Positions 6,698 to 14,711 of a DNA stretch of 64,000 nucleotides are shown here, one piece after another. Within the stretch, counting starts at the first letter, position 1, and each line of letters begins with the position of its first letter. The notes beneath the pieces were generated by a model, which saw nothing but the letters and a program-made list of their open reading frames with translations, was not told the DNA's origin and ran no database searches. Source of the stretch: JACNKJ01 sp964440095 (GTDB lineage: Bacteria; Krumholzibacteriota; Krumholzibacteriia; JACNKJ01); the NCBI GenBank assembly GCA_964440095.1, contig CAYTPZ010000004.1, positions 1 through 64,000 of the forward strand, read 5' to 3'. A program made the translations under genes and the position numbers.

Positions 6698-7579
6698 ATG
6701 CGACGACTACTTCCCGTCATTCTCATTGCTATTCTGTCTTCGACCCTGCTCTTAACTGCCTGCGGTGGATCGGATTTCGAACAAGTATTGCGTTTCAGTG
6801 CTATCCCGGATCAGAACTCCACGGAGTTGACCGAAAAGTTCGCACCTCTCGCTAAGCATCTCAGCGAGGTTTTGGGCGTGTCGGTGGAGTACGTTCCCGC
6901 TCGCGACTATCAGGCCGCGGTCGAAATGTTCAAGAATGGTGATATACAGCTGGCCTGGTTCGGGGGGCTCACAGGTGTCCAGGCCAGAGAGGCAACGGAG
7001 GGAGCCAGGGCCATTGCTCAAGGTGCGGTGGATCCCGAGTACTTCTCCTACTTCATTGCCCATGGCAGCGTGGGGCGGGGGCAGCATCCCAACTTCCCTG
7101 CCTATATCCGCGAACTCAGCTTCACCTTCGGATCGGAAAGCTCGACCTCCGGTCGCGTCATGCCCGAGTACTTCATCCGCAAGTACACCAAGTACAAGTC
7201 CACGTCATTCTTTACGAAAACGGCCTTCTATTCGGGTAGCCACGACAAAACACTCGAGTTGGTGCAGACCGGCCAGTTCCAGGCGGGGGTTGTGAACTAC
7301 AAGGTCTACGAGAAGCGCGTCGATGAAGGGAAAATCAATCCGGAAATGTGCCGGATCATTTGGAAGACGCCCAGCTACCCCGATTACAACTGGACTGCAC
7401 ATCCTCTGCTCGAAGAGCGCTATGGGGAAGGCTTCATCGACATGTTGCAGTCGGCCTTGGTGGGCATTGAGGATTCCGAGCTCCTGGCGGCCCTGCCTCG
7501 CGAGAAGTTGATCCCTGCAAAAAATGAGGACTTCCAAATGATTCGGCAGGTGGCCTTGGATCTGGATATGATCCGCTAG
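6698..7579 (+). CDS. PhnD-type substrate-binding lipoprotein (putative selenate/phosphonate family)
   Basis: 293 aa. A lipoprotein signal ends LLLTAC (Cys22). The mature part matches the phosphate/phosphonate binding family and particularly the branch annotated as putative selenate ABC transporter binding proteins. Supporting motifs are RFSAIPDQNSTELTEKF near the N-terminus, VEYVPARDYQAAVE, and IQLAWFGGLTGVQAR (~res 85-100). Later YPDYNWTAHP and a KL-IP segment fit the C-lobe. The start has GGAG eight bases upstream and gives a clean signal peptide. No permease or ATPase gene is adjacent, so it is an orphan here. A selenium role would fit selA at 46.7 kb, but the family assignment is from memory of motifs. 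Confidence 0.8.
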   Translation: MRRLLPVILIAILSSTLLLTACGGSDFEQVLRFSAIPDQNSTELTEKFAPLAKHLSEVLGVSVEYVPARDYQAAVEMFKNGDIQLAWFGGLTGVQAREATEGARAIAQGAVDPEYFSYFIAHGSVGRGQHPNFPAYIRELSFTFGSESSTSGRVMPEYFIRKYTKYKSTSFFTKTAFYSGSHDKTLELVQTGQFQAGVVNYKVYEKRVDEGKINPEMCRIIWKTPSYPDYNWTAHPLLEERYGEGFIDMLQSALVGIEDSELLAALPREKLIPAKNEDFQMIRQVALDLDMIR

Positions 7580-7903
7580 TCATCCTAGATCAGGAGCTGT
7601 TTCAAACCTTCATGGTGCTCCACAATCGGGAATATTATCAGCTTTATCAATTTGACTCGACGATGTCAGATCCAGAATCAAAGTCCAAGGAGGTCCCGTG
7701 AAACAGGGCTTCGACAATACTAATTCTCCATCGCTGCCGTGATGGCCCTTTCCCACAGAACTCGGGACAGGGCTTTGAAATGTCTATCCCTGATGCGAAG
7801 CAACCTCCGTCCTTACAAGACCTGACATGCTGAGCTGGCGTGCCCCTGGAGTAATCGCCAGAGCAATCTTGTGTTGTTGAAACAGTCAACCGGGAGAGTA
7901 GCG
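7580..7903. other. Gene-free stretch
   Basis: 324 bp between the binding lipoprotein and the end of the NUDIX gene. I see no supported coding sequence, no tRNA and no clear terminator. A tiny frame behind AGGAGG at ~7690 encodes only about 14 residues and is not called. Confidence 0.6.
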
Positions 7904-8887
7904 TTAAGTCTCAAGACCCTTGCTGGCATGGTAGATGGCCTTGTCAAAAAAGAGCACCACTCGGCGGCTGAGTTCCATGACTCTGTAAACATCCATGGGG
8001 CTTTCAAGCACTTGGTGGTGGCGGGCGAAATTCCAGATTTCCCGCCTTAGCAGAGTGAGGGCGCTTATCACTTCTGCGGTGGAAAATCCCTGTTCGCGGC
8101 GTTCACGTCCCAGGGCGAAATAGAATTCGGCCAGTTCGCGATCTTCGCCGTCAGTTCCAAGCCAATACTGGAATCGAGTGAGAGCCTCCAAGGCACGTTC
8201 GCGAATTTTCCACTCTTCAATTTCCCCATAGTTAGGTGTGGACGGATTTCCACGCACCGACAAGAGCCAGTTGAAACTGATCTCCTCGGCCTTGTCTCTC
8301 ACCAACTCGAGAAGGGCGTCCGATAAGACCTCGGCTTCTTTTTCATCGTGCAATCGTTGAAAGGAGTCTTGGATGGCCCACTCCTCCCTGTGAAGTCGTG
8401 CGCAAATCTCAGCCGCTTCACGGTGGGGGGCGAAGGCCAGTTCGGGAAGAGCGTTCAGGGGAAACCATTCGATAGCCTCGGCATCGTCACCGGCGGTGGC
8501 GACGCCATCCATTTTCTCAACTTCAAAAATCACAAAAAGCAGATCACCGTAGTAGTTGTCTGCGTTGGAATCGGCGCTGAGTAGACGTATTACCCTGCCT
8601 GTTAGCGCCGTCTCCTCTTTCAATTCGCGGAGTGCGGCTTCGGCTATGGTTTCACCACTCTCGGCGAACCCTGTAGGCAAACACCACATCCCTCGATGTG
8701 GTTCGTTGAGTCGCTTCACGAGAAGTACCTGCCGCTCGTCGTTGAGCACGACAGCTGCCGCCACAGGCAGTGGGTTTCGATAGTGCACGAAGTGGCAGGC
8801 TGGGCAGACCGCACGCGGCCGCCCTTCAATTTCTCGCGAAACCAATATGGCGCCGCAGCGATCGCAGTAAATGGGATCCTGAATCAT
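7904..8887 (-). CDS. NUDIX hydrolase fused to RsbRD_N-like domain
   Basis: 327 aa in three parts. Residues 8-31 form a zinc ribbon (Cys8, 11, 28, 31). Residues ~40-165 are a NUDIX domain whose box at 73-95 keeps G, E79, RE (87-88) and EE (91-92), with Ala where the box usually has Gly. This is the layout of zinc-ribbon NUDIX enzymes acting on NAD-type or related nucleotides. Residues ~185-327 are helical and resemble the RsbRD N-terminal domain (AEFYFALGRERREQGFS, then ISALTLLRREIW and a final helix), a module normally found in stress-sensing or kinase proteins. The fusion is unusual. It overlaps the methyltransferase upstream by 4 bp (ATGA). Confidence 0.85.
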   Translation of the reverse strand: MIQDPIYCDRCGAILVSREIEGRPRAVCPACHFVHYRNPLPVAAAVVLNDERQVLLVKRLNEPHRGMWCLPTGFAESGETIAEAALRELKEETALTGRVIRLLSADSNADNYYGDLLFVIFEVEKMDGVATAGDDAEAIEWFPLNALPELAFAPHREAAEICARLHREEWAIQDSFQRLHDEKEAEVLSDALLELVRDKAEEISFNWLLSVRGNPSTPNYGEIEEWKIRERALEALTRFQYWLGTDGEDRELAEFYFALGRERREQGFSTAEVISALTLLRREIWNFARHHQVLESPMDVYRVMELSRRVVLFFDKAIYHASKGLET

Positions 8888-9678
8888 CGAGGCCTCCGAC
8901 AGTAGAAAGCGCTGTCGTCCTTTTCGACGGTGATCCTGCCATAGCGATCCAGAAACGCCATACTTTTTTCCACAAGTATCGGCGGTAGAGGATCGTCCAG
9001 CTTGAATTTTTGGTCGATGAGCGGAAGCTTGAAGCGCAGGTATTTTAGGAAATCCGCCAAATCCTGCCGGTAGAAGATTAGAACATTGCGGTACACAGTA
9101 CGCTCCACTACTTCGAAATGAGGGGCGAGCAGACTTACCCCGTTTTCCGTGGAGAACTCTTTCAACAGTTTCACCAGCGAGGTTCCTATGGGGTCAATTC
9201 CCGTTGCTCGAAATATGCCTTCGAAACTGTTTTCACTGTGGGTAAGGCACCAGAATGTTCCCTCGGGTTTCAGCACCCGCGAGACTTCGCCAACGATTTC
9301 GGGGAAGAAATAGAGCGAGTAGGAACTCATGACCTTCCGGAAACGAGATTTCTGGAAGGGGAGTTTGTCGAGCAATTGAGCCTGGTGAAATTCCGCCTCG
9401 CAATCTCTAGCCCTCACTCGATGCAGATAGGTTCGCTGATTGTTTTTGCATGCGTCCAGGCCCACAATTCGTGTGCCAGAAGGCGATCGCCGCGCCATCT
9501 CCTCTGCAAGAAAACCGAAGCCACATCCGAGGTCGAGAATCTCCTGTTCATCAGAAAAGTCCAGGGGCTCCAAGGTGGCTTGACGAACATCGGTGAGGTG
9601 GGTGGAGTGGCGACGAATAAGAGCCGAGATGGCCTCGTGCTGTTTAGGATTGGAATAGGTTTCATGCAGGCTTGCCAT
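8884..9678 (-). CDS. Class I SAM-dependent methyltransferase
   Basis: 264 aa. Motif I is ILDLGCGFGFLAEEMA, an acidic residue follows in IVGLDA, and YFFPEIVGEVSRVLKPEGTFW matches the post-motif III region of methyltransferase_11-type enzymes. Substrate not evident. The ATG at 9678 is used. An in-frame ATG at 9723 would add 15 residues with no better ribosome-binding site. It precedes the NUDIX-RsbRD gene with a 4-bp overlap, so the two are translated from one message. Confidence 0.85.
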   Translation of the reverse strand: MASLHETYSNPKQHEAISALIRRHSTHLTDVRQATLEPLDFSDEQEILDLGCGFGFLAEEMARRSPSGTRIVGLDACKNNQRTYLHRVRARDCEAEFHQAQLLDKLPFQKSRFRKVMSSYSLYFFPEIVGEVSRVLKPEGTFWCLTHSENSFEGIFRATGIDPIGTSLVKLLKEFSTENGVSLLAPHFEVVERTVYRNVLIFYRQDLADFLKYLRFKLPLIDQKFKLDDPLPPILVEKSMAFLDRYGRITVEKDDSAFYCRRPR

Positions 9679-9828
9679 GGACCCATTATTCCGGCTGGGA
9701 GTCCTAAAAGCAAGCACCTCCATCCGAAGATGGAAGCGCCGGCTGCAAAAAGGGGGGGCTGGGATTTTAATCGTCGACGTTGGGCAAAACCCTCATCGGA
9801 TCTAGACTTCCCCAGCCTGGTAGGATAG

Positions 9829-9858
9829 AAAAACCCGGCACCGCGTGGCACCGGGTTT
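9829..9858 (-). terminator. Terminator after the beta-helix gene
   Basis: On the minus strand, AAACCCGG and CCGGGTTT flank a GC-rich inner loop, followed by T. It lies 15 bp past the stop. Confidence 0.75.
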
Positions 9859-9872
9859 AGAATTCCGATTAC

Positions 9873-11087
9873 TCAGTACATCGATTTGACTTCGCTCCAA
9901 CTGGAGGGACGTGAAGCAGAGTCGCCGCAGCCCTGGGGCCATGCACCGATCTGCTGGGCGCAGTCGTTGTACAGGGCCAGACAGGGTGAATCAGACTGCA
10001 AGTAGAGGTTGCCTGATCCGATCATTCCACAGTATTCGGGGTCTGTGGAGAAGTTGCCGTTGAGGCCCAGCTGATCCGCCACTAAACCGGTCCAATCACC
10101 TTCCACGTTTCCGAAGAAATTACAGCAGGCGAAATCGAAGCTGTCTCGAGGTCCGGCATCAATGTCGTTGAAGGCGTAGGCGCCACCACCATTACTGTAA
10201 GAGATAATGTTGAACCAGCAGCGGTGGTAGTTCTCGGCGTAGATGCCCGCACCCCAATCAGCAATATTCTCTGTGATTGTACAGTGGCGGATATCCATTG
10301 TCGAAGGATACTCCAATGCCACGGCACCACCCCAGGTGGCTGAATTTAAAGAAAAGGTACAGAAGCTGATCGCGGCATTAGCGCCGCCGTGGATATCGAT
10401 GGCGCCACCGACTTCAGATACGGCGTTGCCCGTGAAGAAGCAGTCTTCGATGGTCACGTCAGTTCCGCTACCATAAACGTCAACACCCGCGCCCCAGCTG
10501 CCGCCGTTTTGCAGGAAGGAACAGCGTGAAATGGTCGCGGAGCTGTATTCAATATAGATGGCGCCACCCTCGGCGATGGCGAAGTTGTTCTCGAAGATGC
10601 AATCACTGATGGTGGGGGATGACCCTGAAACAAAGATTCCTCCACCAAAACTGTTGCTACCATTGATGATGGAGATTCCTCTGAGTTCAGCTAGGGGACC
10701 TTCGCCTGATACGAAGTAGATTCCGGTAACTCCAGGACGGTCGCGCTCAGCGGTCCAATTGTCCTGAGTGCCATGTTTGTATGCTGAGCTTCGGCTTCCT
10801 AGCGGAGGGGCTTCGCAATTGATGGCGCAGGTCAAGGGATTCAAACTCAGAGAGCGAAGGGTGAAGTCCTTACCCAGGAAGTCGAGTTCGACGTTCCCGG
10901 GACCTTCGAAGACACCGTTACCAAGATATACGGTACCGCCAGGCGCGATCAGGTCGATGGCTTCCTGAATGGTCGGTACGTCGCCGCCACCATCGGGATT
11001 AACCGTCAACTCACTTTCCGCCTGCACGGATACACCACATGCAAGGATGACGAGGACACCCGCGACTTTTCTCTCCCAGTAACCCAT
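9873..11087 (-). CDS. Secreted right-handed parallel beta-helix protein
   Basis: 404 aa. A signal peptide (~1-24, VLVILACGVSVQA) is followed by VPTIQEAIDLIAPGGTVYL, the usual entry to pectin-lyase-like beta-helices. Residues ~125-300 hold turns such as GGGIFVSGSSPTISDCIF and GGAIYIEYSSATISRCSF, each starting GGxI. Proteins of this type are extracellular and often bind or cut polysaccharide; no catalytic residues can be assigned. The last residues SSWSEVKSMY resemble the fragment end at 5585. The start is supported by GGAGGAG five bases upstream. It is a single gene with its own terminator. Confidence 0.85.
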   Translation of the reverse strand: MGYWERKVAGVLVILACGVSVQAESELTVNPDGGGDVPTIQEAIDLIAPGGTVYLGNGVFEGPGNVELDFLGKDFTLRSLSLNPLTCAINCEAPPLGSRSSAYKHGTQDNWTAERDRPGVTGIYFVSGEGPLAELRGISIINGSNSFGGGIFVSGSSPTISDCIFENNFAIAEGGAIYIEYSSATISRCSFLQNGGSWGAGVDVYGSGTDVTIEDCFFTGNAVSEVGGAIDIHGGANAAISFCTFSLNSATWGGAVALEYPSTMDIRHCTITENIADWGAGIYAENYHRCWFNIISYSNGGGAYAFNDIDAGPRDSFDFACCNFFGNVEGDWTGLVADQLGLNGNFSTDPEYCGMIGSGNLYLQSDSPCLALYNDCAQQIGAWPQGCGDSASRPSSWSEVKSMY

Positions 11088-11744
11088 AGCTTCTCCTCCA
11101 GTGGTGGACCCAATTCACCCTAGCAATTGGAGTCAGTAATGGAAATAGAAAACGAATAGTGTAAGGGAAAACGGACTGCAACTTTCAGTTATGAAGGTGG
11201 CTCGGAGGTCCTGCCCCTCGAATTCTAGTGGGTGGTATTGAAGCTTGGCGTGCCGCAAGGGGAGAGCTCGAGGCAGGTGAAGCAGAGCGGAATCGGAAAG
11301 CAGGGCTTGTTAGTAAAACTGCTGATCAGTATGTGGAAGGGGCTGAGGTGTCCGAGGCTTTTGTTCGCGAGGACTTCGAGATCATCGATCTGCGCGGCCG
11401 CGATGTATGGATGTGCTATGATGAAATTGGCAACCTTCGCGCCGGCCACATCCCTCACAGTATTCCTTCCAATCTCTCGCGCTCTTGGATTTGCGAAGGA
11501 AACTCGATTTCAATCGTCGACATCTACCCGCGGCCGTCAGCCTGCCCATTCATCTGCTTTGGTATCGAGGCGGCGTTGAGGGGTGGCGCCGTGCCGATCT
11601 GCCTCTGCACAAGTAGAACAAGATAAATGTCGCCGGGGTCCAAGTTCGGCTATACTGCTATTATCCTTGAGCCGTGATTTATTGTCGGATCAAGGCTAGT
11701 ACCTGTGAAAGGTGGGGCCAGAGGCCCATAGCCAGGAGGGGACC
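11088..11744. other. Long intergenic region holding the rhodanese remnant
   Basis: Apart from the remnant, it contains the upstream region of the beta-helix gene on the left. On the right, TATACT (~11652) may be the -10 of the ACT gene. Nothing else is supported. Confidence 0.5.
11195..11626 (+). pseudogene. Decayed rhodanese-like sulfurtransferase gene
   Basis: The plus frame reads GGIEAWRAARGELEAG, which matches the last helix of a rhodanese domain. It then has FEIIDLRGRDVW and LRAGHIPHSI, which match the opening of a second domain. The catalytic Cys loop is missing and the rest reads as junk up to the stop. There is no plausible start codon with ribosome-binding site: the frame opens at a stop just before 11195. 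I read it as the remains of a two-domain sulfurtransferase, cut at the 5' end and degraded at the 3' end. Confidence 0.45.
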
Positions 11745-12158
11745 ATGCCAGCAACAATCCGACCCGTTGGATATTTCTACGCCACCGTCAAGGATCGTCC
11801 GGGAGAGGCCTATCGCCTCTTGGCGCGCCTTGCGCGCGAGGAAGTGAATCTGCTGGCATTCAATGCCGTTCCCCAGGGGCCGGCCCACACGCAGTTGGTA
11901 ATCTTCCCCCAGGAGGAAACCGCTCTGGCTCGCGTGGCCGAATCTTTGGGTCTGGTGCTCACCGGTCCTCAAAATGCTTTTCTCATTCAGGGCGATGACG
12001 AGTTGGGGGCGCTGGTGGAAGTCCACGAAAAACTCAGCGACGCCAACATCAACGTTTATGCATCCAATGGCGTTACCGATGGGAACAGCGCCTACGGTTA
12101 CGTGATTTATTTACGCCCTCAAGATTTCGATGAAGCAGTCCAGGTCTTGGGACTCTAG
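11745..12158 (+). CDS. ACT-domain protein
   Basis: 137 aa. Two ACT-like beta-alpha-beta-beta-alpha-beta units in tandem: YFYATVKDRPGEAYRLLARL (res ~8-27) begins the first, and a second starts near GALVEVHEKLSDANINVYAS. ACT domains bind small ligands, usually amino acids, and regulate enzymes or transport. A free-standing ACT pair is a regulator of unknown target. The ATG at 11745 follows AGGAGG with normal spacing. The 3' end overlaps the end of the convergent radical SAM gene by four bases. Confidence 0.75.
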   Translation: MPATIRPVGYFYATVKDRPGEAYRLLARLAREEVNLLAFNAVPQGPAHTQLVIFPQEETALARVAESLGLVLTGPQNAFLIQGDDELGALVEVHEKLSDANINVYASNGVTDGNSAYGYVIYLRPQDFDEAVQVLGL

Positions 12159-13189
12159 ACGAAAACACCGGGGATCGATCGCTTGCAAGCGGGGCAGTGG
12201 CCAGGTTCGGTCATGTGATCGTTCACCATGTGAAACCCTGCGCGTTCGATGAGTAAGGTTTCACAGTTTGAGCAAAGTGTGCGCGTTCCTGCCGGATCCC
12301 TTCGGTTGCCGGTGTAGACGTATTGCATCCCTGCCTTCAAGGCGATGTTTCGTGCACGATGCAAGGTGGCCAGCGGTGTGGCGGAATGATCGGTCATGCG
12401 CCAGTCAGGGTGAAAGGCCGTAAAATGAATGGGCACCTGGGGCCCCAGTTCCTCGAAGATCCAGGAGGCAAGGGCTTTCAGTTCTTCGTCGGAGTCATTG
12501 AGCTCGGGAATCAACAGAGTGGTGATTTCCGTCCAGACCTCGGTCTCCTTTACCAGATAGCGAAGAGTATCGAGCACCGGTTCCAGCCGTCCGGAACAAA
12601 GTCGCCGGTAAAAATGAGCGGTGAAAGATTTCAGATCGACATTCACGGCGTCCATGTGTTGGAAGAATTCGCGACGAGGTTCATCGCAAATGTAAGCTGC
12701 GGTGACGGCGGCTGTGCGAATTCCCAGATCGTGACAGGCTTGGGCCGTGTCCACGGCGTACTCTAAAAAGATCACGGGGTCGTTATAGGTGAATGCAACC
12801 GAATGGCAACCCAAACGCTTCGCCGTTTGCGCGATCTCATCGGGGCTGGCCGTTTCAGACAGACGTTCGGTCTCCCTGGATTTGCTCATGTGCCAGTTCT
12901 GACAGAAACGACATCCAAGATTGCACCCCGCAGTTCCAAAGGAGAGGATGCGGGAACCGGGCAGAAAGTGATTCAAGGGCTTCTTCTCGATGGGGTCCAC
13001 GGAGAATCCCGTAGATCGACCGTAGGCGTCGAGCCATAGGCTGCCGCCTCGATGAGATCTCACGAAGCAGAATCCCTGTTGCCCCTCAGCCAGGCGGCAG
13101 TAACGTGGACAGAGGTCGCACTGGATGCGACCGTCCTCCAAAGAGTGCCAGTATCGGGCGGCACCTCCGCTGGGCGGCACTTGCGTCAT
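12155..13189 (-). CDS. amrS: AmmeMemoRadiSam system radical SAM enzyme
   Basis: 344 aa. An N-terminal Cys-rich part (CDLCPRYCRLAEGQQGFC) precedes the radical SAM cluster motif CNLGCRFCQNW (~res 90-100). The order and spacing match the amrS family, related to pyruvate formate-lyase activating enzymes. The C-terminal zinc-like Cys pairs CSNC and CPAC are also kept. The family always travels with MEMO1-like and AMMECR1-like proteins, and both genes follow in divergent orientation (13270 and 14073). The process is uncharacterised, with RNA or protein modification proposed. AGGAG lies four bases before the ATG. Confidence 0.93.
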   Translation of the reverse strand: MTQVPPSGGAARYWHSLEDGRIQCDLCPRYCRLAEGQQGFCFVRSHRGGSLWLDAYGRSTGFSVDPIEKKPLNHFLPGSRILSFGTAGCNLGCRFCQNWHMSKSRETERLSETASPDEIAQTAKRLGCHSVAFTYNDPVIFLEYAVDTAQACHDLGIRTAAVTAAYICDEPRREFFQHMDAVNVDLKSFTAHFYRRLCSGRLEPVLDTLRYLVKETEVWTEITTLLIPELNDSDEELKALASWIFEELGPQVPIHFTAFHPDWRMTDHSATPLATLHRARNIALKAGMQYVYTGNRRDPAGTRTLCSNCETLLIERAGFHMVNDHMTEPGHCPACKRSIPGVFV

Positions 13190-13221
13190 TGCTCTCCTCG
13201 GGGCATGCTCTCATTAGCGCT

Positions 13222-13238
13222 GCTAGGTAGAGCCTAGC
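13222..13238. promoter_or_regulatory. Inverted repeat in the amrS/amrB divergent promoter region
   Basis: GCTAGG-TAGAG-CCTAGC lies in the 80-bp gap between the divergent amr genes. It could be an operator shared by both directions. No data beyond symmetry and location. Confidence 0.3.
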
Positions 13239-13269
13239 GCAGTCTGGCGGAAATCGCGAGGAGGAAGCC

Positions 13270-14067
13270 ATGGCCGATGTTCGCAGAGCTGCAGTGGCCG
13301 GTGCATTCTATACCGAAGATCCAGAAGCCTTAGGTGCCGAAGTCTCAAGCCTGATGGACAAGGAGGCCGCAGACGGTCCTTGTCCAAAGGCACTCATTGT
13401 GCCTCACGCCGGCTACATCTACTCCGGACCCATTGCGGCGCGGGCTTATGCTCGAATTCGAGACTATGCCGCGGGCATCACGCGCGTATTACTCTTGGGT
13501 CCCACGCACCACGAGGCCGTGGCGGGCATGGCCCTTCCCTCCGTGAAAGCTTTCCAGACACCCCTGGGCGATATACCCCTGGACATGGCATCCATCGCCC
13601 GCATGACCGGACGTCCGGAAGTGCAAATCTCCAATCTCGTTCATGAGAAGGAACACAGCATCGAAGTTCAGCTTCCCTTCCTGCAAGTCCTGCTGGACGA
13701 TTTCATCCTGCTGCCCGTGCTGGTGGGAGATGCTGACCCGTCCATGGTGGAAGCGCTTCTCCACGAGTTCGGCGGAGGTGAAGAGACGCTCATCGTCGTC
13801 AGCTCGGACCTGAGCCACTTCCTGAATTACGATGAGGCCCGTGAACTCGACGGAGTGACCCGCAAGGCCATCGAGTCTCTGGATACTGAAGGATGGACTT
13901 GGGAAAGTGCCTGCGGACGTATTCCTATCCTCGGATTGCTCAGATTGGCCCGCCGTTTGAATATGGAGGTGGAAACCTTGGACCTCCGAAGTTCAGGGGA
14001 TACGGCAGGTGACCGGGACAGGGTTGTGGGTTATGGTGCCTGGGCCTTCCACGAAAGGGAAGATTAG
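13270..14067 (+). CDS. amrB: AmmeMemoRadiSam system protein B (MEMO1 family)
   Basis: 265 aa. The MEMO1 fold is a non-haem iron dioxygenase-like (LigB-like) domain. VPHAGYIYSGPIAARAY (~res 39-55), LLGPTHHEAV (~76-85), EHSIEVQLPFL (~136-146) and VVSSDLSHFLNYDEA (~176-190) are the conserved blocks, with the His residues that form the metal-site region. A GGAGGAA ribosome-binding site precedes the ATG. Its neighbours are amrS (divergent) and amrA directly downstream, so the complete three-gene set is here. Confidence 0.93.
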   Translation: MADVRRAAVAGAFYTEDPEALGAEVSSLMDKEAADGPCPKALIVPHAGYIYSGPIAARAYARIRDYAAGITRVLLLGPTHHEAVAGMALPSVKAFQTPLGDIPLDMASIARMTGRPEVQISNLVHEKEHSIEVQLPFLQVLLDDFILLPVLVGDADPSMVEALLHEFGGGEETLIVVSSDLSHFLNYDEARELDGVTRKAIESLDTEGWTWESACGRIPILGLLRLARRLNMEVETLDLRSSGDTAGDRDRVVGYGAWAFHERED

Positions 14068-14072
14068 GCTTG

Positions 14073-14666
14073 ATGGCACGCACACGCGAAGAACGGATGC
14101 TGAACTTGGCGGCCATGGCCATTTTGCACGGACTTAAAACCCGTCGCAATATCAGCCTTGAGGGCATCGACTTCGACAATGAATTGCGAGCGCCCGGCGC
14201 CTGCTTCGTCACTTTGGAACATCGTGGGCAATTACGTGGATGCATCGGATCGGCCGAGGCCTATCGTTCGCTTGGTGAAGATCTGCTGAAAAATGCATTC
14301 AGTGCCGCATTCAACGACATCCGCTTTCCGAGGCTGGTCGAAAACGAGTTGGAAGATTTGGAAATGGAACTGTCCATTCTGACTCATCCCAAGCCCATCG
14401 TCGCGCCCAATGAGGATCATCTTCTGGGTCTCTTACGCCCCGGCAAGGACGGCCTTATCATTGAGGACAGGGGGGGCAAAGCCCTCTTCCTTCCTTCGGT
14501 TTGGGACAGCCTACCTTCGCCAAAGGATTTCCTGGACAACCTGAAGCGCAAAGCGGGTATCGGACATCGTTCCCTGTCTTCCGGCTTTGCCGCATGGCGA
14601 TTCGAGACAGAGAAGATAAGATCCTCCGAAATCCTTGTAAGCAAGCCGCTTTGGGAGTCGGACTAA
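14073..14666 (+). CDS. amrA: AmmeMemoRadiSam system protein A (AMMECR1 family)
   Basis: 197 aa. AMMECR1 signatures are FVTLEHRGQLRGCIGSAEAY (~res 48-67), AFNDIRFPRL and LELS-like ELSILTHPKPI. DGLIIEDRGGKALFLPSVW and a late FL-DNLKRKAG segment complete the family. A TTG one codon upstream (14070) has the better-spaced GGGAAG and may be the true start. Only five bases separate it from the amrB stop, so they form one operon. Confidence 0.92.
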   Translation: MARTREERMLNLAAMAILHGLKTRRNISLEGIDFDNELRAPGACFVTLEHRGQLRGCIGSAEAYRSLGEDLLKNAFSAAFNDIRFPRLVENELEDLEMELSILTHPKPIVAPNEDHLLGLLRPGKDGLIIEDRGGKALFLPSVWDSLPSPKDFLDNLKRKAGIGHRSLSSGFAAWRFETEKIRSSEILVSKPLWESD

Positions 14667-14678
14667 GTCTGTTATAAT
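14651..14678 (+). promoter_or_regulatory. Putative promoter of the C10 peptidase gene
   Basis: TTGGGA (14651-14656), a 16-bp spacer and TATAAT (14673-14678, perfect -10). The -35 overlaps the end of amrA. The gene starts 34 bp downstream. Confidence 0.6.
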
Positions 14679-14711
14679 TCCAGGCAACCTACTCCTCTGA
14701 GGTCGAAATCC

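Noticed and set aside
7680..7735. Short peptide behind AGGAGG
   Set aside because: Only about 14 codons with no homologous counterpart or context to support it.
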